Translations under genes and position numbers: made by a program
Assembly: GCF_019774615.1 (NCBI RefSeq)
Contig: NZ_CP081496.1
Span: 434,001-498,000 of the forward strand
DNA from: Streptomyces sp. BHT-5-2
GTDB taxonomy: Bacteria; Actinomycetota; Actinomycetes; Streptomycetales; Streptomycetaceae
Direction of reading: 5' to 3'
Length of the DNA: 64,000 nucleotides
Part shown: piece after piece, positions 1-7,414 of the stretch
How positions within the stretch are numbered: the first letter of the stretch is position 1
How the letters are laid out: each line of letters opens with the position of its first letter
Notes under the pieces: generated by a model
Databases searched by the model: none
Told to the model about the DNA's origin: nothing
The model's input: the letters and a program-made list of their open reading frames with translations, nothing else

Positions 1-66
1 CAAATGCCGGGTTCTGTACGGCGGTTGGCGGAATTATGGCCGCCTTAAGGAAGCGGAAGGGGCCGG

Positions 67-1500
67 TTAAGAGCGGGGGCCCCGGGCGGCGGCGCGGACG
101 GCCCGCCGGCCCCGGGTGCCGAACACCCGGGCACCGATCCGGCGCCGCAGCCGGTGGGCGCGCCGGCCGCCGAGCCGGTCCCGCCGCCCGTCGAGGGCCA
201 GCCAGACCCGCACCTCGGTGCCGCCCAGCACGGAGTGCCCGATCCGGACGTCGCCGCCGGTGGACTCCGCCAGCCGCCGCACGATGTCCAGCCCGAGGCC
301 GGTGGAACCGTCGCCTCCACCGCCGTGGCCACGACGCAGCGCGGCGGCCGGGTCGGCGATGCCGGGGCCGGCGTCCGAGACCAGCACGATCACCGCGTCG
401 TCGGCGTTGTGCACGTCGACGGCGAAGGCGGTGCCCTCGGGGGTGTGCCGGAAGACGTTGCCGAGCATGGCGTCCAGGGCCGCGGCGAGGTCGGCGCGGG
501 CGACCGGCACCCGCGCCGGGCGGTCCGCGCCGGCGACCCGGGCGGTGCGGCCCTCGTCCTCGGCCAGCGCCGACCAGAAGTCCATCCGCTCGCGGATCAC
601 CTCGGCCGCGTCGCAGCCGACCGCGGCGGCGGTGGCCACGGTGTGCTCCCGCTGGGCGCGGGCGGTGCGGATGATCCGGTCGACCTCGCGCTCCAACTGT
701 TCGACGGCGGCGCGGGTCTGCTCGGCGGCCGGGCCGTCGCCGAGGGAGGCGGCGTTGAGCCGGAGCACGGTCAGCGGGGTGCGCAGCCGGTGCGAGAGGT
801 CGGCGGCCAGTTCGCGTTCGTTGGCGAGGAGTTGGACGACCTGGTCGGCCATGGAGTTGAAGGCGCTGGCCGCCGAGCGCAGTTCCTTCGGCCCGTCCTC
901 CCGGACGCGGACGCCGAGGTCGCCGCGGCCCAGGTCGTGGGCGGCCGCGGAGAGCCGCTCGGCGGGGCGCACCAGCCGGGTGCCGAGCCGGTCGGCGACC
1001 GCGACCGAGCCGACGACCAGCGCCAGGCCGACGCCGGCCAGCACCGCCCAGGAGGTGGCCACGCCGTTGGTGAGCGCGTCGTCGGGGACGTACACCTCGA
1101 CGACCGCGATGCCGGAGGCGACCGCGGTGGGCTGGAGCAGCGAGGTGCCGCCGGGGACGTCGGCGATGGAGGCCCGGCCGAGCCGGACGGCGACGGCGAC
1201 ATCGGCCGGGGCGGCCCGGCGGGCGCCGATCTCGGCGGGGCCGCCGCCCGCGCCGCCGGCCGGCACATGGATGCCGATCCGGTCGCCGGGGCCGGTCTCG
1301 GCGCTGGCCAGGGCGCGTTCCAGCTGGGTGCGGTCGGTGGTGATGGCGAGGACGGGGCCGAGGGCGGCGGCCTGCCGCTCGGCGTTGGAATAGGCGCGGT
1401 CGGACGCCATCTCCCGGACCACCAGCCCCAGCGGGACCGCGAACGCGACCACGACCATCGTGGTGACCGCCAGGGCCACCTTGACCAGGGCCCACCTCAC
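67..1500 (-). CDS. sensor histidine kinase (HAMP, HisKA, HATPase_c)
   Basis: A 477-aa membrane sensor kinase partnered with the response regulator just upstream on the same strand. An N-terminal membrane segment (about residues 8-30) and a second (about 152-172) bracket an extracytoplasmic sensor region of roughly 120 residues; HAMP follows. The H-box reads SHRLRTPLT, the N-box NVFRHTPEG, and the ATP-lid glycine boxes DAGPGIAD and GSTGLGLDIV are intact. The reading frame stays open upstream to 1680, but that stretch is the 90-bp repeat; I chose the GTG at 1500 because the protein from there begins directly with the membrane segment. The GTG overlaps the TGA of the repeat-encoded ORF (GTGA). 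The arginine-rich C-terminal tail is unusual. Signal and targets cannot be told from the sequence. Confidence 0.9.
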   Translation of the reverse strand: MRWALVKVALAVTTMVVVAFAVPLGLVVREMASDRAYSNAERQAAALGPVLAITTDRTQLERALASAETGPGDRIGIHVPAGGAGGGPAEIGARRAAPADVAVAVRLGRASIADVPGGTSLLQPTAVASGIAVVEVYVPDDALTNGVATSWAVLAGVGLALVVGSVAVADRLGTRLVRPAERLSAAAHDLGRGDLGVRVREDGPKELRSAASAFNSMADQVVQLLANERELAADLSHRLRTPLTVLRLNAASLGDGPAAEQTRAAVEQLEREVDRIIRTARAQREHTVATAAAVGCDAAEVIRERMDFWSALAEDEGRTARVAGADRPARVPVARADLAAALDAMLGNVFRHTPEGTAFAVDVHNADDAVIVLVSDAGPGIADPAAALRRGHGGGGDGSTGLGLDIVRRLAESTGGDVRIGHSVLGGTEVRVWLALDGRRDRLGGRRAHRLRRRIGARVFGTRGRRAVRAAARGPRS

Positions 1501-1772
1501 GGCGTCCGGCCGTTCGCCGCTCCGCCCACGAGGCGCGCAGGCGCGGCCATCACCGTCGTCCGCGGCCGGGCGGCCTCGCGCGCGTCGCACTGCGTCTGGC
1601 TCTTCGCTTCTCCGCCCACGAGGCGCAGAGGCGCGGCCATCACCGTCGTCCGCGGCCGGGCGGCCTCGCGCGCGTCGCACTGCGTCTGACTCTTCGCTTC
1701 TCCGCCCACGAGGCGCAGAGGCGCGGCCATCACCGTCGTCCGCGGCCGGGCGGCCTCGCGCGCGTCGCTCAT
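1497..1772 (-). CDS. possible 91-aa repeat-encoded peptide between response regulator and kinase
   Basis: The ATG at 1772 overlaps the regulator stop (ATGA) and the TGA at 1497 overlaps the kinase GTG (GTGA), so the ORF would be translationally coupled on both sides. It consists of three 30-residue repeats with the core DAREAARPRTTVMAAP. No known domain is visible. It may be a genuine coupling peptide, or simply a by-product of repeat expansion in the junction. The double coupling is seen directly; translation is inference. Confidence 0.35.
   Translation of the reverse strand: MSDAREAARPRTTVMAAPLRLVGGEAKSQTQCDAREAARPRTTVMAAPLRLVGGEAKSQTQCDAREAARPRTTVMAAPARLVGGAANGRTP
1521..1770. repeat. three tandem copies of a 90-bp unit between regulator and kinase
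   Basis: Each copy begins TCCGCCCACGAGGCGC, at 1521, 1611 and 1701; the third is cut short at the regulator stop codon. Copies two and three are nearly identical and copy one has a few changes. The unit is a multiple of three, so every frame stays open: on the minus strand it encodes either a 30-residue peptide repeat or an alternative N-terminal extension of the kinase. Confidence 0.95.
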
Positions 1773-2461
1773 CGCGGCGGCTCCAGCTTCACGCCGACGC
1801 CGCGCAGGGTGTGCAGGTACCGGGGGCGGGCGGCGGTCTCGCCCAGTTTGCGGCGCAGCCAGGACAGGTGGACGTCGATGGTCTGGTCTTCCCCGTAGGA
1901 CTGCCGCCAGACCTCGGCGAGGAGTTCCCGGCGGGCGACGACCACGCCGGGGCGCTCGGCGAGGAAGGCCAGCAGGTCGAACTCGCGGCGGGTGAGGTCC
2001 AGGGCGGTGCCGTCCAACTCGGCCTGGCGGCGCAGCGGATCGATGGCGAGCCCGCCGACCCGGATCACCCGTGAGGGCGGTTCCGCGCCGGGCGCCGCGC
2101 CCCGGGAGCGGCGCAGCACGGCCGCCATCCGGGCCGAGAGGTGCTCGACCGAGAACGGCTTGGTGAGGTAGTCGTCGGCGCCGTCGTTGAGCAGCCGGAC
2201 GATCTCGGTCTCGTCGTCCCGGGCGGTGGCGATGATCACCGGGACGTCGGTGAGGCCGCGCAGCATCTTCAGCGCCTCGCCGCCGTCCAGGTCGGGCAGA
2301 CCGAGGTCGAGGACGACCAGGTCGAAGCCGACCTGCGCCACCTCGCGCAGCGCCTCCAGCGCCGTCCCGACGCTGCGCACCGCGTGCCCGGCGTCGGTCA
2401 GGTGCCGGATGAGCGCGGAGCGTACGAACTGGTCGTCCTCGACCACGAGCACTCGAACCAT
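1769..2461 (-). CDS. OmpR/PhoB-family response regulator
   Basis: A 230-aa DNA-binding response regulator. The receiver domain has the acidic pair D9/D10, the phospho-acceptor D52 in VVLDLGLPD, and K101 in YLTKPF. A winged-helix effector domain covers about residues 130-228, with the ARPRYLHTLRGVGVKL ending typical of the family. I used the ATG at 2461 (MVRVLVVEDD) rather than one three codons upstream because it places the first beta strand at the usual position. It lies upstream of the histidine kinase in the same operon. Target genes are not evident. Confidence 0.92.
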   Translation of the reverse strand: MVRVLVVEDDQFVRSALIRHLTDAGHAVRSVGTALEALREVAQVGFDLVVLDLGLPDLDGGEALKMLRGLTDVPVIIATARDDETEIVRLLNDGADDYLTKPFSVEHLSARMAAVLRRSRGAAPGAEPPSRVIRVGGLAIDPLRRQAELDGTALDLTRREFDLLAFLAERPGVVVARRELLAEVWRQSYGEDQTIDVHLSWLRRKLGETAARPRYLHTLRGVGVKLEPPR

Positions 2462-2565
2462 GGGCGGCACCGTACGCCATACGAGGGAGCCGCCCCGCGC
2501 ACGGTTGACAACCGGACGGCGCGGGGCGGCTCTTCGGGCGGACGACGGGACTTCCGGCGCGGGCC

Positions 2566-2727
2566 CTAGTGCGGCATCACCATGCTGGTGTCGCCGGCCT
2601 GCTGGTCGATGATCCGGGTGCCGTACGCGCCGTCCCCCGCCATGGGGTCCGGTTCGGCGCTCGCGGATGCGGTGAACACCCCCAGCGCGACGAGCGTTCC
2701 GACAACGACGGCTGCGATACGGCGCAT
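2566..2727 (-). CDS. 53-aa secreted peptide upstream of the two-component system
   Basis: A short ORF with an excellent ribosome binding site (GGGAGG, spaced from the ATG at 2727). The first 24 residues form a classic signal peptide (MRRIAAVVVGTLVALGVF then TASASA), with a cleavable ASA|EPDP junction. The mature product would be only about 29 residues, acidic and Cys-free, ending in MVMPH. It is co-oriented with the response regulator about 100 bp downstream. No family is recognised. It could be an exported signal or a ligand for the adjacent sensor kinase, but that is speculation from position only. Confidence 0.7.
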   Translation of the reverse strand: MRRIAAVVVGTLVALGVFTASASAEPDPMAGDGAYGTRIIDQQAGDTSMVMPH

Positions 2728-2930
2728 TTCAGGAGCCTCCCGGAGACGTGGACGATGGTCCGCTCACTGTGCCCGGAATTCTCCGCATACATACGCCCCG
2801 TCCCTCTTGTGGCGGTTGCCGTGGTGCCGCCGCGGGCCGGGGACACGGCGCTGCGTTCCCGTCCACCGGCCGTCAAGCCCGTGCGCACGGGGTTGTCCTT
2901 CCGCCCGGCCGGCGTGGTCCCATAGGGCGC

Positions 2931-3500
2931 ATGGAGCGAGGGAGTTCGGGACGAGGTCTGGTCCATGCGGCGGCCTGGACGCTGGCGACCGGCGCCGCGG
3001 TCGCCCTGTCGTGGTTCGGGGTGCACACCGTGCTGTCCGGCACGGCCTACGACGCGCCGCGGGCACTGCCGCTGTCCGACCAGGTGGCGGCCTCGGCCCT
3101 GCCGCAGGTCTCCTCCACCCACCGGCCCAAGCCCTCCGACCCGCCGTCCGCGAGCCCCTCCCCCTCCGACGACGACCGGCCGCCACGGAGCAGCCCTCCG
3201 TCCCGCCCCGTCGACAGCCCCTCCCCCACCCCCTCCGACACCCCCGGCGCCGGCGCCCCGGCGTCCGCCGGCGACCGGGTCCGCAGCTACGCCACGGCCG
3301 GCGGCCGGGTGGTGCTCTCCCTGGGAGCCGACGCCGCCGAGCTGGTGTCCGCGACGCCCAACGCGGGCTGGCAGATGCAGGTGTGGAAGCAGCAGGGCTG
3401 GCTCCGGGTCGACTTCACCGGCGGCGGCTCGCACTCGTCGGTGATCTGCAGCTGGAACGGCCACCCGCCGTTCGTCCAGATCACCAACCGCACGGCATAG
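2931..3500 (+). CDS. membrane-anchored extracytoplasmic protein of unknown function
   Basis: A 189-aa protein starting at the ATG at 2931. One hydrophobic segment (about residues 11-32, HAAAWTLATGAAVALSWFGV) anchors it. A Pro/Ser/Asp-rich linker of about 65 residues follows, then a compact domain of about 70 residues with DRVRSYATAGGRVVLSLG at its front and a Trp-rich end (QMQVWKQQGWLRVDF, CSWNGHPPFVQI). This is the usual layout of a streptomycete surface-tethered small domain. Function is unknown. It is transcribed away from the two-component system and converges with the downstream methyltransferase-fold gene. Confidence 0.8.
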   Translation: MERGSSGRGLVHAAAWTLATGAAVALSWFGVHTVLSGTAYDAPRALPLSDQVAASALPQVSSTHRPKPSDPPSASPSPSDDDRPPRSSPPSRPVDSPSPTPSDTPGAGAPASAGDRVRSYATAGGRVVLSLGADAAELVSATPNAGWQMQVWKQQGWLRVDFTGGGSHSSVICSWNGHPPFVQITNRTA

Positions 3501-3542
3501 CAGGCGAGTCGACGGTCCGTCAGCCGGACTGACGGTCGTCCG

Positions 3543-4403
3543 TCAGGTGAAGACGCCGTCGGGCGGGGCCGGGGAGGCGACCGCGGTGGCGTCGGTGACC
3601 GGGACCGCGCCGCCGGTGAAGTCCCGCAGCGCCCGGCCGTGTTCGACCCGGCCGGCGTGCGGGTCGCCGGCCGCCCGCCGGGTCAGCTCGCCGACCGGCA
3701 GCGGCCCGTCGGCGGCGAGCAGCACGGCGTTGCCGAACCGCCGGCCCCGCAGCACGGCCGGCTCGGCGGTCAGCGCCAGCTCCGGGAAGACGGTGTGGAC
3801 GGTGGCGATCTGGCCGCGCAGGAACGACAGCGGCGGCCCGTCGGCGAGGTTGGCCGCGTACCAGCCGCCCGGCCGCAGCGCCCGGTGCACCTCCGCCACG
3901 AACTCGACGCTGGTCAGATGCGCGGGCGTACGGGCGCCGGCGAAGACGTCGCCGATGACCAGGTCCGCCCAGCCGTCCGGGACCCTGGCCAGGCCGGCCC
4001 GGGCGTCGGCGCCGCGCACCCGTATCCGCCAGGTCCGCTCCAGCGGCAGCCGCTCGCGGACGAGGTCGACCAGCGGGGCGTCTATCTCCACGACCTGCTG
4101 GGTGGAGCGCGGCCGGGTCGCGGCGACATACCGCGCCAGGGTCAGCGCGCCGCCGCCGAGGTGGACGACGCGCAGCGGCGCGGCGGGCGGGGCCGCCAGG
4201 TCGGCGATGTGGCCCAGCCGCCGCTGGTAGGAGAACTCCAGGTGCGCCGGGTCGTCGAGGTCCACATGGGACTGCGGGGCGCCGTCGATCAGCAGCGTCC
4301 AGCCGCGCGGCCGGTCCCGGTCGGGCCGCAGTTCCGCGACGCCGCCGCCGACCGTCCCGGTGACGGGTTCCGGGCCGCCGCGCCCGCTTCTGCTTCTCGC
4401 CAT
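3543..4403 (-). CDS. spermidine-synthase-like (aminopropyltransferase-fold) protein
   Basis: A 286-aa Rossmann-fold protein of the spermidine synthase family. Visible are the HLEFSYQRRLGHIADL entry segment, the nucleotide-binding loop VVHLGGGALTLARYV, the acidic residue ending the second strand (QVVEIDAPLVDLVRERL) and the VIGDVFAGARTPAHL motif where polyamine synthases carry their catalytic aspartate. The start chosen is the ATG at 4403 (MARSRSGRGG); upstream codons would add a low-complexity tail. Streptomyces carry several such proteins whose true substrate is unproven, so spermidine formation should not be assumed. It may equally be an O- or N-methyltransferase-like enzyme. Confidence 0.8.
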   Translation of the reverse strand: MARSRSGRGGPEPVTGTVGGGVAELRPDRDRPRGWTLLIDGAPQSHVDLDDPAHLEFSYQRRLGHIADLAAPPAAPLRVVHLGGGALTLARYVAATRPRSTQQVVEIDAPLVDLVRERLPLERTWRIRVRGADARAGLARVPDGWADLVIGDVFAGARTPAHLTSVEFVAEVHRALRPGGWYAANLADGPPLSFLRGQIATVHTVFPELALTAEPAVLRGRRFGNAVLLAADGPLPVGELTRRAAGDPHAGRVEHGRALRDFTGGAVPVTDATAVASPAPPDGVFT

Positions 4404-4554
4404 GACTCCAGTATGGCGTCCCACCGTCGGGCGGAATCCGCAGGTCAGGAGGTGCAAAGCAGGCGGCGGACCGCCCGTCGGCCGGGGCCGCGGGCAGTCC
4501 GCCTGGTGTGCCGGGGCCCGGGCCGGTCCGATGTCCCCTCGGACCGGCACCGGG

Positions 4555-4863
4555 TCACTTGTTGACGCAGATGTTTCCGAACCCCGGGTTCAGCAGCCCG
4601 ATGAAGTCGATGCTGTTGCCGCACGCGTTGATCGGAATGTCGATCGGGATCTGGATTACGTTGCCGCTGAGGACGCCCGGCGACTTCGCCGCGAAGCCCT
4701 TGGCGTGCGCTCCGTGGCCGTGGTGGCGCCCGCCCTCGTCGAACCGTCCGTGGTGGCTACGGCCGTGGTGACCGCCCTCGTAGGCGGTCGCGACGCCCGC
4801 GCCGCCCAGCACCAGGGCTGAGGAGGCCGCAGCCATCGCGGCGGTCTTGACGAACCGCTTCAT
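4555..4863 (-). CDS. short chaplin with a histidine-rich spacer
   Basis: A 102-aa secreted protein. The signal peptide ends at about residue 27 (GGAGVATA). The C-terminal 42 residues are a chaplin domain: SPGVLSGNVIQIPIDIPINA, then CGNSIDFIGLLNPGFGN, with the two conserved cysteines at 81 and 99. Chaplins are amyloid-forming surfactant proteins that coat aerial hyphae and spores. Unusually, between signal peptide and chaplin domain lies a spacer with eight histidines in 22 residues (about 32-53). Short chaplins normally go almost straight from signal to domain. It lacks an LPXTG sorting signal, so it should be a secreted, non-anchored chaplin. RBS AAGGAG precedes the ATG at 4863. It is divergent from the secreted protein at 5095. 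Confidence 0.92.
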   Translation of the reverse strand: MKRFVKTAAMAAASSALVLGGAGVATAYEGGHHGRSHHGRFDEGGRHHGHGAHAKGFAAKSPGVLSGNVIQIPIDIPINACGNSIDFIGLLNPGFGNICVNK

Positions 4864-4901
4864 CCCATTCTCCTTTTCAGTTCGCGTATGGGGCATCGGA
4901 C

Positions 4902-4929
4902 ACAACGAACAATATGGGTTACGGATACG
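4902..4929 (-). promoter_or_regulatory. candidate sigma-BldN-type promoter for the chaplin
   Basis: On the minus strand CGTATC (4929-4924) and CGTTGT (4907-4902) are separated by 16 bp. This resembles the recalled BldN consensus CGTAAC-N16/17-CGTTGA that drives chaplin and rodlin genes. The start codon lies about 35 nt downstream. The match is one or two bases off in each box. Confidence 0.45.
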
Positions 4930-5094
4930 GGCGTTACCACTTAAGCGGATTCATTAGGCTGACTGGCTGGCAGGCGGCCGACGGAAACCCCGGACGACGC
5001 TGCGGCGCGCCTGCCGCGATTTCCAACATGATTTCTGCCAGAGTGCTCTCCTGTTTGACTGATTGAAGTCGGAGTCGGAGTCGGAGAGGACGAC

Positions 5095-6171
5095 ATGCCG
5101 AAGTCGAGGGAGCTGACCGGGCGCGGCGCCGTATGCGCGCTCGCGGCCCTGGCTTTGTCGGCCGCACTGACTTCGGCCGCGGCCGCCCCGCCGCCCGGGG
5201 AATCCTCCCGAATTCCTTTCGCCGAGCGCTTCCACATGACCGGGCACGGCGGTATCGCGCGGACCGGGCGGGCCGCGGTGGTCTGCCGGCCGGCGGCGCG
5301 GCGCACGGGGCCGGCCGGCCCGGCCTGTGCGGCGCCCCGGCACGCCCGCCGCACCGCGCGCCGCGACGTCGACGGCGATCCGCGCACCGACGGCTCCAGC
5401 AGCGCCCGGCTGCGGCTGCCGGCCGGCTCCCGGGTGCGCTACGCCCGGCTCTACTGGGGCGGCGACCTGCGGGCCGGCGGGCACCGGGCGGCCGAGGACG
5501 CCGGTCAGGTGCTGCTCGGCAGCCCCCGCGGCTCCTACGAGCGGATCCGCGCGGAGGGCCCGATCGGCCGCCGCACCACCGCCCGCAGCGACGACTACCA
5601 GGCCGCCGCCGACGTCACCCCCCTGGTGCGGCGCGGTGGCGCGGGCACCTACACGGTGGCGCGGGCGGGCTCCGGCAGCTCCCGGGCCGGGGCCCGGGCC
5701 CGGGGCGGCTGGGTGCTGGTCGTCGCCTACGAGAACCCCGCGGAGCCGCTGCGGCGGCTCGCGCTCTGGGACGGATTCGAGGCGCTGGGCGGCCGCCGCC
5801 GGACGTTCGCGGTGGAACTGGCCGGGCTGGGCATTCCGGCGCATTCCCGGGGACGGGCCGGCGTCGTGGCATACCACGGAACGCGGGAAAACCACGGGAA
5901 AGTCTCGGCTCGGACCGGTCGCATTACTCCGGTCGCGCGACGCGATTCCGCCGGTCCGGCGAATCGCGCGGTCCGTTCCGCAGATCTGGATTTCGGTCGA
6001 CGGGCGCCCGGCGCAGCCGCTCACCGGAAGGGCATCGGTTTCGGTTCCGAGGTCTTCGACCTCACGCCGGCGCTCCGGTCCGGGGGCGATCGGCTGGCAT
6101 TCCGCTTCACCACCCGAAAGGCGGGTTATTTGCTCGGCGCGCTCTTCGTCCAGGCCGATCTCGGGCGCTGA
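5095..6171 (+). CDS. secreted beta-rich protein of unknown function
   Basis: A 358-aa exported protein with a signal peptide (about residues 1-33, ALAALALSAALTSAAAA). The body shows the pattern of large actinobacterial secreted proteins that carry the motifs GSRVRYARLYWGGDLR, DYQAAADVTPLVRRGG, GGWVLVVAYENPAEPL and LALWDGFEAL; in other members these sit before DUF11-type repeats, which are absent here. It begins at an ATG with the RBS GGAGAGGA after three GTCGGA hexamers. It leads directly into the glycosyltransferase operon and is divergent from the chaplin, which suggests a cell-surface role. Base composition drops slightly towards the 3 prime end (5880-6130). No enzymatic motif is seen. Confidence 0.82.
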   Translation: MPKSRELTGRGAVCALAALALSAALTSAAAAPPPGESSRIPFAERFHMTGHGGIARTGRAAVVCRPAARRTGPAGPACAAPRHARRTARRDVDGDPRTDGSSSARLRLPAGSRVRYARLYWGGDLRAGGHRAAEDAGQVLLGSPRGSYERIRAEGPIGRRTTARSDDYQAAADVTPLVRRGGAGTYTVARAGSGSSRAGARARGGWVLVVAYENPAEPLRRLALWDGFEALGGRRRTFAVELAGLGIPAHSRGRAGVVAYHGTRENHGKVSARTGRITPVARRDSAGPANRAVRSADLDFGRRAPGAAAHRKGIGFGSEVFDLTPALRSGGDRLAFRFTTRKAGYLLGALFVQADLGR

Positions 6172-6232
6172 GCGGCGGCGTCGACAATTCCCGCGGAGTC
6201 CTGACAGCCCGGTAATCAGGGGAGCAGTGCGC

Positions 6233-7414
6233 GTGCCGCCACAAGACCCGCCGTCCCAGGAGCGGCTCACCGTCCTGCATGTGTCCCAGCCGGTCGACGG
6301 CGGGATCGCCCGGGTCGTCGCCGGCCTGGTGCGGTCCCAGGTCGCGGCCGGACTGCGAGTGGTGGTGGCCGCGCCGCCCGGCGGCACCCTGCACGCCGAG
6401 GCCGCGACCGCGGGCGCCGAGGTGGTGCTGTGGCACGCCCGCGGCACCCTGGGGTCGGCGCTGTCCGCGTCGCGGCGGCTGGCCCGGCTGGTCCGGCACA
6501 CCGGCCCGCACCTCGTGCACGTCCACGGCGCCCGGGCCGGGTTCGTCGCCCGGCGCGCGGTGCGCGGACGCATCCCGACCGTCCACCAGCCGCACTGCTG
6601 GCCGTTCGAGGCGGTCGGCGGGCTGCTCGCCCGGACGGCGCCGGTCTGGGAGCGGCGCGCGGCGCGCTGGACGCACCGGATGCTGTGCGTCAGCGAGGCG
6701 CAGCGGACCCGCGGCACCGCCGCCGGGGTCGCCGGCCGGTGGGTGGTGATCCCCAACGGCGTGGACCTGCGGCGCTTCTCGCCCACCGACGACGAGACCC
6801 GGGAGATCCTGCGGACCTCGCTGCCCGCGCTGCGCGGGACGGTGCCGGCCGGCGCGCCGCTGGTGGTGTGCGTGGCGCGGCTGTGCCCCCAGAAGGGGCA
6901 GTCGACGCTGCTGCGGGCCTGGCCCGCGGTGGCCACCAAGGTGCCGGACGCGCGGCTGGTGCTGGTCGGCGACGGGCCGGACCTGGCGGCGCTGCGCCGG
7001 GCCGCGCCGCCCGGGGTGCTCTTCGCGGGCGCCGCCGACAGCCCCGTCCCCTGGTACCGGGCCGCGGACCTGGTGGTGGTGCCGTCCCGGTGGGAGGGGA
7101 TGGCGCTGGTCCCCCTGGAGGCGATGGCCTGCGGCCGGGCCGTGGTGCTCAGCGACGTCGGCGGGGCCCGGGAGTGCCTGCCGGCCGGCGCCGACGACGA
7201 CTGCCTGGTGCCGCCGGACGACCCGGCCGCGCTGGCCCGGGCCGTCAGCGCCCTGCTGACCGACGCGGACCGGCGCGCCGCGCTCGGCGAACGGCTGCGG
7301 GACCACGTACGGATGGCGCACGACGGGCGGCGCACGGCGGGCGCGGTGCTCAACCTCTACCGGGAGCTGCTCGCCGTGCCGCCCGCCCTGGCCCTGGCGC
7401 GGGGCGGACGATGA
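6233..7414 (+). CDS. glycosyltransferase family 4
   Basis: A 393-aa GT-B glycosyltransferase. The N-terminal domain opens LTVLHVSQPVDGGIARVV. The C-terminal nucleotide-sugar domain has IPNGVDLRRFSP, VARLCPQKGQSTLLRAW and the E-x7-E signature in SRWEGMALVPLEAMACG. The GTG at 6233 is chosen over the one at 6227 because AGGGGAG (6218-6224) is 8 nt from the former and only 2 nt from the latter. Its stop overlaps the start of the sugar transferase (ATGA), so the two are co-translated. It likely adds a sugar from a nucleotide donor to a lipid-linked intermediate on the cytoplasmic face. Confidence 0.9.
   Translation: MPPQDPPSQERLTVLHVSQPVDGGIARVVAGLVRSQVAAGLRVVVAAPPGGTLHAEAATAGAEVVLWHARGTLGSALSASRRLARLVRHTGPHLVHVHGARAGFVARRAVRGRIPTVHQPHCWPFEAVGGLLARTAPVWERRAARWTHRMLCVSEAQRTRGTAAGVAGRWVVIPNGVDLRRFSPTDDETREILRTSLPALRGTVPAGAPLVVCVARLCPQKGQSTLLRAWPAVATKVPDARLVLVGDGPDLAALRRAAPPGVLFAGAADSPVPWYRAADLVVVPSRWEGMALVPLEAMACGRAVVLSDVGGARECLPAGADDDCLVPPDDPAALARAVSALLTDADRRAALGERLRDHVRMAHDGRRTAGAVLNLYRELLAVPPALALARGGR

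Noticed and set aside
67..1680. Kinase start at 1680 with a 60-residue basic repeat N-terminus
   Set aside because: The extra residues come entirely from the 90-bp repeat and would sit before the first membrane segment without an RBS.
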